Assembly (NCBI GenBank): GCA_050179685.1
Contig: JBFXEW010000009.1
Location: forward strand, 62,001-126,000
Length of the DNA stretch: 64,000 nt
Reading direction: 5' to 3'
Source: GWE2-40-63 sp050179685
Lineage (GTDB): Bacteria; Bacteroidota; Bacteroidia; Bacteroidales; SZUA-534
Of the stretch, positions 1 through 10,327 are shown piece after piece. The notes beneath the pieces are model-generated. The model had not been told where the DNA came from. It was given only the letters and a program-made list of their open reading frames with translations, and did not search any database. A program made the position numbers and the translations under genes. Numbering within the stretch: position 1 is the first letter of the stretch; each line of letters opens with the position of its first letter.

Positions 1-880
1 GAAAAATATCGTCGCTTCCCAGCCGGTTCGATGAAAAGTAACCACTGCTAAAGATGGAATCGCTAATCAGCCCAAAATCGTCGTAGGGCGAATTGATTTC
101 CGCATCGAGATGAATGGGAGACACCCACTGCTGATTGACCTGTTGCGTATAGAAAATATCTTTTTGCCCCATTCCACCATGTCCGTCGGATGCAAAAAAG
201 ACTTTATTGCTTGGGTCGGCAAAAGGAAACGATTCGTTATTCGGGGTATTTACCCGGGGTCCCATATTTATCGGTTCGCCCCAGTCCTGTTGATTCCATT
301 CGCTGTAATACAGGTCGGTACCGCCGTATCCACCGGGCTTATCCGAAGCAAAGTACAGTTGTTTTCCATCGGCACTTAATGCCGGGGTAAGGTAGTTATA
401 CTGTTTGTTGTTGTGTGTAAACTCTTTGGGTTCCGTCCATTTCCCATCAACTAAATCCGAAACATAGATGCCCAGTTTATTTGCGCTATCGGCCCGGTTC
501 TTTGTCTGGATTTTCAATTCGTTATTCCGACTGAAATAAACCCGGGTTTGTGTGTGGTTAAAACTTACGGGGCCATCGTTAAAATGGGATGTAAGTTCTT
601 CGGCCCAAAGTTTTACCGGCTTCCATTCCAAACTGTCTTTGGGCATGGTATAAAAAACGGAACTCAGATTTTTGTTTTGTTGTTGGTAGTTAAATAGGGT
701 ATTGTTTTTAAGATTGGAGCAAAACACCAGACCTTCGTTATAAAAAGCAGGTGAATACTCATCGTACATTGCCGTACTAAAGAGGGAGCGTTCAACCCTG
801 AACCCTTTGCTTTGAGCCAGCGCGTTTAATGATGCTGCCATCAGTAGTAGGCTTACGCTATGTGAAATAAATTTTAGCAT
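1..880 (-). CDS. PD40 beta-propeller protein, probable OmpA-family T9SS accessory (cut by window edge)
   Basis: Reading starts at the ATG at 878-880 and is still open at base 1, so about 293 N-terminal residues are visible. A signal peptide ending near NALAQ is followed by propeller blades of the PD40/WD40-like type, for example SADGKQLYFASDKPGGYGG and KVFFASDGHGGMGQKDIFY. In Bacteroidota such propellers often precede a C-terminal OmpA peptidoglycan-binding domain and sit directly behind a porP/sprF gene, as here. The OmpA part would lie outside the window and is inferred. The gene begins only 9 nt after the SprF-like stop, so it is very probably the third gene of the adhesin operon. Likely location is periplasm or outer membrane, anchoring or assisting the secretion partner. 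The exact family (PorE-like or plain OmpA) cannot be settled from this fragment. Confidence 0.8.
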   Translation of the reverse strand, partial: MLKFISHSVSLLLMAASLNALAQSKGFRVERSLFSTAMYDEYSPAFYNEGLVFCSNLKNNTLFNYQQQNKNLSSVFYTMPKDSLEWKPVKLWAEELTSHFNDGPVSFNHTQTRVYFSRNNELKIQTKNRADSANKLGIYVSDLVDGKWTEPKEFTHNNKQYNYLTPALSADGKQLYFASDKPGGYGGTDLYYSEWNQQDWGEPINMGPRVNTPNNESFPFADPSNKVFFASDGHGGMGQKDIFYTQQVNQQWVSPIHLDAEINSPYDDFGLISDSIFSSGYFSSNRLGSDDIF

Positions 881-889
881 TTTCCTGTA

Positions 890-1807
890 TTAAAAACTTC
901 TTGGACCCGGTGCATCGGTAGCAAAGTTAAAATTATAATGCAACATCACTTCATGCGAATTATTATTGAATTGTATCATCTTCCCCAGGTTAAAATTATA
1001 GGAATAAGCAAAACGCATTTGCTTATTTATCTGGTACTGGAGCAAAGCTATTAACGTACTTTTGGTGCGGTAACCGGTGCCCAGCCAAAGCTTATCGCGA
1101 AATATTAGCTGAGCGTTGATATCGGCCTGCAGGGCATGGTTTGGATAGTATTTTAACAGTAAAGTAGGGAAGATTTTCAGGTCAGCTGATAGCTCACGGG
1201 TAGCACCGGCGTTTAAATAATACGAGTACTCACTCATCCGGTTTTGCATCCGGTAACTATCGTTCTGCGAATCGTATTCGTGACTAAGAAACATAGGCAG
1301 TGATAAGCCTATAAAATAGTTGACCGTACTGTAATACATACCCATACTCACATCGGGAAGGAGGCCCGTGGTTTGCTCATTGCTCAGCAATTCGTCGTTG
1401 GCATCGCGGGCTGCCAGATTATCCCACGAATTACGGTATAAAGTAAAGCCAAAGGCCAGTCCAAAACTCAGGGTGCTTTCTCTTAATTTAATGCGGTAAG
1501 CGTAATTACCTGCCAGGGTGCTTTCGTTACTGATGCCAGCCTTTGCATTTAGTAAGAACAGTCCCAGTCCAACACGCTCGCTGTTTAGGGGAGCATCAGC
1601 AGCAAAAGCTATGGTTTGGGGCGAACCTTCAAAGCCGGTCCAGTACCTGCGGTGAAACATGCTTACACTAAGCGCTTCCTGACTTCCTGCATAGGCCGGA
1701 TTAATAATCAGCGAATGGTGAACGTAATGATCGGACGTGGGATACAGTTGCCCGTAAAAGCACAGGGGCAAAAAACAAAAACAGGCTATGATACTTATCC
1801 GTCCCAT
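890..1807 (-). CDS. PorP/SprF family type IX secretion membrane protein
   Basis: The 305-residue product has a signal peptide (cleavage near CFYGQ) followed by the family's typical opening around HSLIINPAYAGSQEALSV, with the conserved NPAxAG motif and the FHRRYWTGFEGSPQT segment. The rest alternates short hydrophobic and aromatic strands and ends in strand-like HYNFNFATD, consistent with an outer-membrane beta-barrel. In Flavobacterium, SprF is needed to export the adhesin SprB, and paralogues lie next to large cargo proteins with type B C-terminal domains. Here the ATG follows the stop of the giant adhesin gene after 2 nt, indicating translational coupling and a dedicated partnership. The assignment to the family is firm. 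The cargo pairing is inferred from position. Confidence 0.93.
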   Translation of the reverse strand: MGRISIIACFCFLPLCFYGQLYPTSDHYVHHSLIINPAYAGSQEALSVSMFHRRYWTGFEGSPQTIAFAADAPLNSERVGLGLFLLNAKAGISNESTLAGNYAYRIKLRESTLSFGLAFGFTLYRNSWDNLAARDANDELLSNEQTTGLLPDVSMGMYYSTVNYFIGLSLPMFLSHEYDSQNDSYRMQNRMSEYSYYLNAGATRELSADLKIFPTLLLKYYPNHALQADINAQLIFRDKLWLGTGYRTKSTLIALLQYQINKQMRFAYSYNFNLGKMIQFNNNSHEVMLHYNFNFATDAPGPRSF

Positions 1808-1809
1808 GC

Positions 1810-4800
1810 TCAGCGTTTAATTACTATAAAACCTTTAAACACTTTGCCATTGGCATATTGCAAGGCGTAAAAATACGTATCGGAGGCCAGCTTGTCGCCC
1901 TTATCGCTGATTCCTCCCCAGTTGTTTTGGTAATCGGAACTGCTGTAAACCTGGTTTCCCCAACGATTAAAAACAAGCAATGATGCCGGCGCATGGGTTT
2001 CCAAATCATCGACAATAAAAAAGTCGTTCTTCCCGTCACCATTGGGCGTAATCACTTGTGGAATAAATAAATCACTGACCATTAAAGCTACGGTATCGCT
2101 GGCGGTACAAATATCATTCTGCACTTCCCATACAAACAGGTTGGTTCCCTTATTGAGTTGACTTACCCGGGTTTGGGGTGCTTGCCAGTCGTCGGCAATT
2201 CCGTAACCCGATACTAAGTTCCATGAACCCACACCAATCGTGGGTGTTTCGGCTTCGAGGCTGGTTTCAAAACGGCCATTAAGCTGTTGATCTGCTCCGG
2301 CAAAAGCGACCGGGATTTCCACAAAACTAAGGGTAAGTTCATCGCTGGCAGGACAATAGGAATCGATGCTTGACCAGATTAGGGTGTAGCTTCCATAGGA
2401 ATCAGTGTTGACCCTTGCCCGGGCGCTGGTTTCATCAGGACTAAAACTCAATTTATTCCCTGCCGTAGAACTCCATCGTCCAGTTCCTGAATTAATGGAT
2501 GCCTGCAGTTCATATTCTGTTCCGCAAATTTCATCGTCAGAACCGGCATTCAATGTGGGACTTTCCTTAACGATAATAGTTTGTTGGGCAATGCGGGTAC
2601 AAGCGTTGATATCACTTACAGTAACGCTGTAATCGCCTGCTGTGCTAACTTCAATTTGATGACTAATCTCGGCAGTGTTCCATCGATAATTGATGCCTCC
2701 GTTGGCTATCAGCAGTGCAGCTTCTCCCGAACACAGGATACCATCATTGGCTATGGTACCGGAATTATCGTTTATTGTGATGGTGGCTACGGGCAGGGGA
2801 TTAACCACAAGTTCTTTACTTAGACTACTGTTGCAACCATTGGCATTGGATACGGTTACGCTGTAGTTACCTGCGGTATCGGCTTGTATTTCTGCAGTGC
2901 TTTCTCCGGTATTCCAAAGGTAACTTATTCCGCCATCGGCCAATAATGTGGCGGTATCACCCAGACAAAGCACTCCATCGTCATTGGTAGTTCCGGAATT
3001 ATCGTTTATTGTGATGGTAGCTACAGGCAAGGGATTAACCACAAGTTCTTTACTTAGACTACTGCTGCATCCATTGGCATCGGTAATTGTGACACTGTAG
3101 CTTCCTGTTGTATCGGCTTGAATTTCTGCAGTGTTTTCTGCAGTATTCCAAAGGTAGTTGATACCTCCACTAGCCAATAATGTAGTAGTATCACCCAGAC
3201 AAAGAACTCCATCGTTATTGGTTGTTCCTGAATTATCGTTTATTGTGATGGTAGCTATCGGCAGGGGATTAACCACAATGCTTTTACTTAAACTGCTACT
3301 GCAACCATTGGCATTGGATACGGTCACGCCGTAAGTTCCTGCGGTATCGGCAAGGATTTGTTCGGTAGTTTCTCCGGTATTCCAGAGGTAACTTATTCCG
3401 CCACCGGCAAGCAGGGTAGCGGTATCACCCAGACAAAGGATTCCATCGTCGTTAGTTGTTCCTGAATTGTCTGTTATTGTGATGGTGGCTACGGGCAGGG
3501 GATTCACCACAATGTTTTTACTTAAGCTGCTGCTGCAACCATTGCCATCGGTAACGCTTACGTTATAAGTTCCTGCGGTATCAACTTGTATTTGTTCTGT
3601 GCTGGCTCCTGTATTCCATAGGTAGCTTATTCCTCCACCGGCCAGTAGGGTGGCAGTATCGCCCAGACAAAGCACCCCATCATCAGCGGTGGTTCCTGAA
3701 TTATCGCTTAAAGTAATACTTACTGTGGGTAGGGGATTAACCACAATGTCTTTGCTTACGCTGCTGCTGCAACCATTGGCATTGGTAATTGTGACGCTGT
3801 AGTTTCCTGCGGTGTCGGCTTGAATTTCTGCGGTGCTTTCTCTGGTATTCCAAAGGTAATTTATTCCGCCACCGGCCAATAATGTGGCGGTATCGCCCAG
3901 GCAAAGTATGCCATCGTCATTAGTAATACCGGAATTATCGCTTATTGTGATGGTAGCTACGGGCAAGGGATTAACCACAAGTTCTTTACTTAGACTACTG
4001 CTGCAACCATTGGCATTAGTTACGGTTACGCTGTAGTTTCCGGCGGTGTCGGCTTGTATTTGTGCCGTTCTTTCCAGTGTGTTCCAAAGATAGCTTGTTC
4101 CACCACCGGCAAGCAGGGTAGCGGTATCACCCAGACAAAGCACTCCATCGTTGTTGGTAGTTCCTGAATTATCGCTTATTGTGATGGTAGCTACGGACAA
4201 GGGATTCACCACAATATTTTTGCTTGCACTATTGCTACAACCATTGGCATTGGATACAGTTACGCTGTATGTTCCAGCGGTATCGGCTTGAATTTCTGCG
4301 GTGTTTTCTGCGGTATTCCAAAGGTAACTTATTCCGCCACCGGCCAATAATGTGGCGGTATCGCCCAGACAAAGTATGCCATCGTCATTAGTAATACCGG
4401 AATTATCGCTTATTGTGATGGAAGATAAGGGCAAGGGATTTACCACAATGTTTTTACTTAAGCTGCTGCTGCATCCATTGGCATTGGTTACGGTTACGCT
4501 GTAAGTTCCGGCGGTATCGACTTGAATTTCTGCGGTGTTTTCTCCGGTATTCCAAAGGTAACTTATTCCTCCACCGGCCAGTAGGGTGGCGGTATCACCC
4601 AGACAAAGCACTCCATCGTTGTTGGTGGAACCGGATTGGTCTGTTATTGTGATGGTGGCTAGGGTCAAGGGATTAACCACTATATTTTTACTTAGGCTGC
4701 TACTGCAACCATTGGCATTAGTTACTGTAATGCTGTAGTTTCCTGCGGTATCGGCTTGTATTTCTGTGGTGCTTTCTTCGGTATTCCAAAGGTAGCTTAT

Positions 4801-7800
4801 TCCGCCACCGGCCAATAATGTAGCGGTATCACCCAGACAAAGCACTCCATCGTCATTAGTAATACCGGAATTATCGCTTATTGCGATGGTGGCTACGGGC
4901 AGGGGATTCACCACAATGTTTTTACTTAAGCTGCTGCTGCATCCATTGGCATTGGTTACGGTTACGCTGTAAGTTCCAGCGGTATCGGCTTGTATTTCAG
5001 CGGTGTTTTCTCCGGTATTCCAAAGGTAGTTGATACCTCCACCGGCCAATAAAGTAGCGGTATCACCCAGACAAAGTACTCCATCGTCATTGGTAGTTCC
5101 TGAATTATCGCTTATTGCGATGGTAGCTACAGGAAGGGGATTAACCACTATATTTTTGCTCAGATTGCTGCTACAGCCATTGGCATTAGTTACGCTTACG
5201 CTATAAGTTCCTGCGGTATCGACTTGAATTTCTGCGGTGCTTTCTCCGGTATTCCAAAGGTAACTTATTCCTCCACCGGCCAGTAGGGTGGCAGTATCGC
5301 CCAGACAAAGCACCCCATCATCAGCGGTGGTTCCTGAATTATCGCTTAAAGTAATACTTACTGTGGGTAGGGGATTAACCACAATGTCTTTGCTTACGCT
5401 GCTGCTGCAACCATTGGCATTGGTAATTGTGACGCTGTAGTTACCTACGGTATCGGCTTGAATTTCTGCGGTGTTTTCTGCGGTATTCCAAAGGTAACTT
5501 ATTCCGCCATCGGCCAATAATGTGGCGGTATCTCCCAAACAAAGCACTCTATCGTTGTTGGTGGTACCGGAATTATCGTTTATTGTGATGGTAGCTACCG
5601 GCAGGGGATTGACCACAAGTTCTTTACTTAGGCTGCTGCTGCATCCATTAGCATTGGTTACGCTTACATGATAAGTTCCAGCAGTATCTGTTTGTATTTC
5701 AGCGGTGTTTTCTCCGGTATTCCAAAGGTAGTTGATACCTCCACCGGCCAATAATGTGGCGGTATCACCCAGACAAAGGATTCCATCGTCATTGGTAGTC
5801 CCGGAATTGTCTGTTATTGTGATGGTAGCTACGGGCAAGGGATTCACCACAATGCTTTTACTTAAGCTGCTACCGCATCCATTGGCATCAGTAACAGTGA
5901 CACTGTAGTTTCCTGCGGTATCGGCTTGTATTTCTGGTACATTTTCTCCGGTATTCCAAAGGTAGTTAGTACCTCCACCGGCAAGCAGGGTAGCGGTATC
6001 ACCCAGACAAAGAACTCCATCATTGTTTGTTGTTCCTGAATTATCGCTTATTGTGATGGTTACCACGGGCAGGGGATTAACCACAATGCTTTTACTTAAA
6101 CTGCTACTGCATCCGTTGGCATTGGTAACAGTGACGCTGTAAGTTCCAGCGGTATCGGCTTGAATTTCTGCGGTGTTTTCTGCGGTATTCCAAAGGTAAC
6201 TTATTCCGCCACCGGCCAATAATGTGGCGGTATCGCCCAGACAAAGGATGCCATCGTCGTTAGTAATACCGGAATTGTCGCTTATTGTGATGGTAGCTAC
6301 GGGCAGGGAATTAACTACTATGCTTTTACTTAAGTTGCTGCTGCATCCATTGGCATTGGATATGGTTACGCAGTAAGTTCCGGCGGTATCGACTTGAATT
6401 TCTGCGGTGTTTTTTCCGGTATTCCAAAGGTAACTTGTTCCGCCTGTTGCCAATAATGTGGCGGTATCGCCCAGGCAAAGTATGCCATCGTCATTGGTAG
6501 TTCCGGAATTGTCGCTTATTGTGATGGTGGCTACAGGCAGGGGATTCACCACAATGTTTTTACTTAAGCTGCTGCTGCAACCATTGGCATTGGTTACGGT
6601 TACGCTGTAAGTTCCGGCGGTATCGACTTGAATTTCTGGGGTGCTTTCTGCGGTATTCCAAAGGTAACTTATTCCGCCTGTTGCCAATAAAGTTGCGGTA
6701 TCTCCCAGGCAAAGCACTCCATCGTTGTTGGTAGTTCCTGAATTATCGCTTATTGTGATGGTAGCTACGGGCAAGGGATTCACCACAATGCTTTTACTTA
6801 AACTGCTACTGCATCCGTTGGCATTGGTAATAGTGACACTGTAGTTTCCTGCGGTGTCGGCTTGAATTTCTGCGGTGCTTTCTCCGGTATTCCAAAGGTA
6901 ACTTGTTCCGCCACCGGCCAATAATGTGGCGGTATCGCCCAGACAAAGGATGCCATCGTCATTAGTAATACCGGAATTATCGCTTATTGCGATGGTGGCT
7001 ACGGGCAGGGGATTCACCACAATGTTTTTACTTAAGCTGCTGCTGCATCCATTGGCATTGGTAACAGTGACGCTGTAAGTTCCTGCGGTATCGACTTGAA
7101 TTTCTGCAGTGCTTTCTCCGGTATTCCAAAGGTAACTTACTCCTCCACCGGCAAGCAGGGTAGCGGTATCGCCCAGACAAAGGATTCCATCGTTGTTGGT
7201 GGTACCGGAATTATCGCTTATTGTAATGGTGGCTACAGGCAATGGATTAACCACAATGCTTTTACTTAAGCTACTGCTGCAACCATTGGCATTGGTTACG
7301 CTTACGCTGTAGTTACCTGCGGTGTCGGCTTTTATTTCAGCGGTGTTTTCTCCGGTATTCCAAAGGTAGTTGATACCTCCACCGGCCAATAATGTGGCGG
7401 TATCGCCCAGGCAAAGTATGCCATCGTCATTGGTAGTTCCGGAATTGTCGCTTATTGTGATGGTGGCTACAGGCAGGGGATTCACCACAATGTTTTTACT
7501 TAAGCTGCTGCTGCAACCATTGGCATTGGTTACGGTTACGCTGTAAGTTCCGGCGGTATCGACTTGAATTTCTGCGGTGTTTTCTCCGGTATTCCAAAGG
7601 TAACTTATTCCTCCACCGGCCAGTAGGGTGGCGGTATCACCCAGACAAAGCACTCCATCGTTGTTGGTGGAACCGGATTGGTCTGTTATTGTGATGGTTA
7701 CCACGGGCAGGGGATTAACCACAATGCTTTTACTTAAACTGCTACTGCATCCGTTGGCATTGGTAACAGTGACGCTGTAAGTTCCAGCGGTATCGGCTTG

Positions 7801-9744
7801 AATTTCTGCGGTGTTTTCTGCGGTATTCCAAAGGTAACTTATTCCGCCACCGGCCAATAATGTGGCGGTATCGCCCAGGCAAAGTATGCCATCGTCATTG
7901 GTAGCTCCGGAATTGTCGCTTATTGAGATGGTAGCTACGGGCAGGGAATTAACTACTATGCTTTTACTTAAGTTGCTGCTGCATCCATTGGCATCGGTTA
8001 CGGTTACCACATAATTTCCTGCGGTATCGACAAGGATTTGTTCGTTAGTTTCTCCGTTATTCCAGAGGTAACTTATTCCGCCACCGGCCAATAAAGTGGC
8101 GGTATCGCCCAGACAAAGTATGCCATCATCGGCGGCGATTCCGGAATTGTCACTTAGTGTAATGGTAGCTAATGGCAGGGAATTAACCACAATATTTTTA
8201 CTTAAGTTGCTGCTGCAACCATTGGCATCGGATACAGTAACGCTGTAGTTTCCTGCGGTATCGGCTTGAATTTCTTCTACGTTTTCTCCGGTATTCCAAA
8301 GGTAGCTTATTCCTCCACCGGCCAGCAGGGTGGCGGTATCGCCTGTGCAAAGCACTCCATTGTCATTGGTGGTACCGGACTGGTCTGTTAGGGTGATTGT
8401 AGCTGCGGGCAGGGGATTTACCACAATGTTTTGGCTGGCTATGCTGCTACATCCATTGGCATTAGTTACGGTTACACTATAGGTTCCTGCTGTGTCTGCT
8501 TGTATTTGCGCAGTGCTTTCCATTGTATTCCATAGGTAACTTATTCCTCCTTCGGCCAATAATGTGGCGGTATCACCCAGACAAAGTACCCCATCGTTAT
8601 TTGTAGTACCGTAATTGTCTGTTATTGCGATGGTGGCTACCGGCAGGGGATTAATCACAATGCTTTTGCTAAGGCTGCTGCTGCAGCCATTGGCATTGGT
8701 TACTGTTACGCTGTATGTTCCAGCGGTGTCGGCAAGGATTTGTTCGTTAGTTTCTCCGTTATTCCAGAGGTAACTTATTCCGCCACCGGCCAATAAAGTG
8801 GCGGTATCACCCAGGCAAAGTATGCCATCGTCGGCTGTGATTCCTGAGTTATCGGTAAGGCTTATGGTGGCATCCGGCAGTGGATTGACTTCGATGGTGG
8901 TGGGCGAAACAGCGCTTTGACAGCCACCGGAAAAGGTCACGGTCAGGGAATAGTCACCCGCTGCACTAACATCAATACTTTGGGTGGTTTCACCGGTCGA
9001 CCAGAGGTAGGTTTCGGCATAACTGGAGCTTAGTTGGGCACTTTCGCCGGCACAAAGTATGCCATCGTTGGCCTGCAAACCCGATGTTTCGCTTAGGGTA
9101 AAGCTGGCACTGTTGGCATCGCAGGCCGTGACGAAGTCGCTAAAGAAGGCTTCGTTCTCTAAATCGGCCAGGTTGCCGTAGGAACAACCGGAACTATCGT
9201 AAGAAACCGGATCGGAACATACCAGCACCGGATAGTTCGAGGGGTTTAGTCCGGTTTCAATTTCGCCTCCAATAAATACATTGGAGGGCATGTTTTCACT
9301 AATAAAACTTCCATTATTGACACTTCCCAGCTTATTGTAGTCTCCTGTAATAGCAATCCGGGCATCGGTATGGAGTTTTATTACTGCGATGTTTTCGGCG
9401 GTTAACGCTCCCCAGACAATTAGGAAGGCATTGGGATGTATGATTAAAGAATCTTTATTACGGAGTAAAAAATTGCCGTAAACTACCAGGGTATCATACA
9501 CATTAAAATTGCGCTGCGCCGTGCTTGTTGAAAAGGAAAGCGGGCCATTGCAAACGATGTTACCATAAAGATTGATATTGGCATCAATGGTATCGGTGAG
9601 GGGTTCGGGCCAAACGGGGTCCCACGATGCGGGGTCGGTCCAGCTCCCGCTGTAGTTGTCGCGGGAAGTCAGGGTGCTTTGTGCCTGAATATTTAGCGTG
9701 AAAAATACTACTATTAGCCACAACAGTAGTTTGCGGAGCCCCAT
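1810..9744 (-). CDS. Giant repeat adhesin with gliding-motility/T9SS type B C-terminal domain
   Basis: The 2644-residue protein starts with signal peptide MGLRKLLLWLIVVFFTLNIQ. An ORF extension to 9921 adds 59 residues without export character, so ATG 9744 is preferred. Residues about 25-212 are a non-repeated head, followed by one divergent repeat. Residues 291-2396 are 27 copies of a 78-residue Ig-like repeat (consensus parts LCLGDTATLLAGGG, YLWNTGE, DTAGTYSVTVTNANGC), each with two cysteines that could form a disulfide. Two further AGxD-type domains follow. The last ~80 residues (VITPNGDGKNDFF, VFNRWGNQVY, GKVFKGFIVIKR) are the CHU_C/TIGR04131 type B sorting domain. The product is expected to be exported by T9SS and displayed or released as an adhesin or gliding protein, with the SprF-like neighbour as partner. 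The ligand is unknown. Confidence 0.93.
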   Translation of the reverse strand: MGLRKLLLWLIVVFFTLNIQAQSTLTSRDNYSGSWTDPASWDPVWPEPLTDTIDANINLYGNIVCNGPLSFSTSTAQRNFNVYDTLVVYGNFLLRNKDSLIIHPNAFLIVWGALTAENIAVIKLHTDARIAITGDYNKLGSVNNGSFISENMPSNVFIGGEIETGLNPSNYPVLVCSDPVSYDSSGCSYGNLADLENEAFFSDFVTACDANSASFTLSETSGLQANDGILCAGESAQLSSSYAETYLWSTGETTQSIDVSAAGDYSLTVTFSGGCQSAVSPTTIEVNPLPDATISLTDNSGITADDGILCLGDTATLLAGGGISYLWNNGETNEQILADTAGTYSVTVTNANGCSSSLSKSIVINPLPVATIAITDNYGTTNNDGVLCLGDTATLLAEGGISYLWNTMESTAQIQADTAGTYSVTVTNANGCSSIASQNIVVNPLPAATITLTDQSGTTNDNGVLCTGDTATLLAGGGISYLWNTGENVEEIQADTAGNYSVTVSDANGCSSNLSKNIVVNSLPLATITLSDNSGIAADDGILCLGDTATLLAGGGISYLWNNGETNEQILVDTAGNYVVTVTDANGCSSNLSKSIVVNSLPVATISISDNSGATNDDGILCLGDTATLLAGGGISYLWNTAENTAEIQADTAGTYSVTVTNANGCSSSLSKSIVVNPLPVVTITITDQSGSTNNDGVLCLGDTATLLAGGGISYLWNTGENTAEIQVDTAGTYSVTVTNANGCSSSLSKNIVVNPLPVATITISDNSGTTNDDGILCLGDTATLLAGGGINYLWNTGENTAEIKADTAGNYSVSVTNANGCSSSLSKSIVVNPLPVATITISDNSGTTNNDGILCLGDTATLLAGGGVSYLWNTGESTAEIQVDTAGTYSVTVTNANGCSSSLSKNIVVNPLPVATIAISDNSGITNDDGILCLGDTATLLAGGGTSYLWNTGESTAEIQADTAGNYSVTITNANGCSSSLSKSIVVNPLPVATITISDNSGTTNNDGVLCLGDTATLLATGGISYLWNTAESTPEIQVDTAGTYSVTVTNANGCSSSLSKNIVVNPLPVATITISDNSGTTNDDGILCLGDTATLLATGGTSYLWNTGKNTAEIQVDTAGTYCVTISNANGCSSNLSKSIVVNSLPVATITISDNSGITNDDGILCLGDTATLLAGGGISYLWNTAENTAEIQADTAGTYSVTVTNANGCSSSLSKSIVVNPLPVVTITISDNSGTTNNDGVLCLGDTATLLAGGGTNYLWNTGENVPEIQADTAGNYSVTVTDANGCGSSLSKSIVVNPLPVATITITDNSGTTNDDGILCLGDTATLLAGGGINYLWNTGENTAEIQTDTAGTYHVSVTNANGCSSSLSKELVVNPLPVATITINDNSGTTNNDRVLCLGDTATLLADGGISYLWNTAENTAEIQADTVGNYSVTITNANGCSSSVSKDIVVNPLPTVSITLSDNSGTTADDGVLCLGDTATLLAGGGISYLWNTGESTAEIQVDTAGTYSVSVTNANGCSSNLSKNIVVNPLPVATIAISDNSGTTNDDGVLCLGDTATLLAGGGINYLWNTGENTAEIQADTAGTYSVTVTNANGCSSSLSKNIVVNPLPVATIAISDNSGITNDDGVLCLGDTATLLAGGGISYLWNTEESTTEIQADTAGNYSITVTNANGCSSSLSKNIVVNPLTLATITITDQSGSTNNDGVLCLGDTATLLAGGGISYLWNTGENTAEIQVDTAGTYSVTVTNANGCSSSLSKNIVVNPLPLSSITISDNSGITNDDGILCLGDTATLLAGGGISYLWNTAENTAEIQADTAGTYSVTVSNANGCSNSASKNIVVNPLSVATITISDNSGTTNNDGVLCLGDTATLLAGGGTSYLWNTLERTAQIQADTAGNYSVTVTNANGCSSSLSKELVVNPLPVATITISDNSGITNDDGILCLGDTATLLAGGGINYLWNTRESTAEIQADTAGNYSVTITNANGCSSSVSKDIVVNPLPTVSITLSDNSGTTADDGVLCLGDTATLLAGGGISYLWNTGASTEQIQVDTAGTYNVSVTDGNGCSSSLSKNIVVNPLPVATITITDNSGTTNDDGILCLGDTATLLAGGGISYLWNTGETTEQILADTAGTYGVTVSNANGCSSSLSKSIVVNPLPIATITINDNSGTTNNDGVLCLGDTTTLLASGGINYLWNTAENTAEIQADTTGSYSVTITDANGCSSSLSKELVVNPLPVATITINDNSGTTNDDGVLCLGDTATLLADGGISYLWNTGESTAEIQADTAGNYSVTVSNANGCNSSLSKELVVNPLPVATITINDNSGTIANDGILCSGEAALLIANGGINYRWNTAEISHQIEVSTAGDYSVTVSDINACTRIAQQTIIVKESPTLNAGSDDEICGTEYELQASINSGTGRWSSTAGNKLSFSPDETSARARVNTDSYGSYTLIWSSIDSYCPASDELTLSFVEIPVAFAGADQQLNGRFETSLEAETPTIGVGSWNLVSGYGIADDWQAPQTRVSQLNKGTNLFVWEVQNDICTASDTVALMVSDLFIPQVITPNGDGKNDFFIVDDLETHAPASLLVFNRWGNQVYSSSDYQNNWGGISDKGDKLASDTYFYALQYANGKVFKGFIVIKR
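2557..8874 (-). repeat. 27 in-frame tandem repeats of 234 bp inside the adhesin gene
   Basis: The array spans exactly 27 x 234 bp with no length change in any unit, counted from the Asp codon at 8874 to the Pro codon at 2557. Units differ by scattered substitutions, but some pairs are nearly identical at DNA level: unit 6 (7704-7471) and unit 19 (4662-4429) share almost every base, and blocks around units 15/16 and 22/23, and 5/6 and 12/13, recur exactly 1638 bp (7 units) apart. This suggests segmental duplication or gene conversion rather than stepwise single-unit growth. A divergent 28th unit lies at the N-terminal side. Such arrays are prone to collapse in short-read assemblies, so the true copy number may differ. 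Confidence 0.95.
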
Positions 9745-10327
9745 AAAGTCCTTTACCTGGGCCGGGGCAAATACAACCCTGCCAGCAAAAATATTCCCTT
9801 TGGTATTCGAATTTATGCCTGCGCTCTTTGGAACCAATTGACTTCCCCCGATTAGTCCGTTACAAAGGGTATCGTACGTACTATGGTGCTTTTGGTTGTG
9901 CAAATTCCCTGTCTTTTTCAATTTCGGGTGAAGTTAGCTATTTTATTTTGTTTATTTTAGGAACTGCTGTGTGTGTAAGCACTTAATTTTGTGAGTGGTG
10001 GTGTAAAGTTGGTGAATGATTTAAGCCATGCGATTAAAAGTATTTTTTAAGCATATGGGTCTGGTTGACTTCGCCGGGCTCCTCAATGAATCGCGGTTTC
10101 TACGCGCCTTAAATTTGTGCTTTATACCAAAAAACTACCCGATAGATACTTTAGCATAAAATAATTTTATAGTTTTGGTTACTGAATGCAATTACCATGA
10201 ATCCAGACTAGTCAAAGAATTAACATGAGAATAATAAACAAGCAATACAACTGCAATTAACATTGGCGTTGCAACCAATTCTAATAAAGACACAGACCAC
10301 AATATTGAGAATTGAGAATATAAAATC
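9745..10327. other. Intergenic region upstream of the adhesin operon, no gene seen
   Basis: About 580 bp without a convincing ORF, tRNA or known motif. It should contain the promoter of the adhesin operon, but I find no clean TTTG-N19-TAnnTTTG pair. It becomes AT-rich towards 10130-10327. The low-GC character continues into the small lipoprotein gene further right. Confidence 0.5.

Noticed and set aside
1810..9744. Frameshift or degenerate unit in the adhesin array
   Set aside because: The array length equals exactly 27 units of 234 bp, so no unit is shifted; substitutions only.
9745..9921. N-terminal extension of the giant adhesin to 9921
   Set aside because: The extra 59 residues precede a complete signal peptide beginning at 9744 and have no export character.
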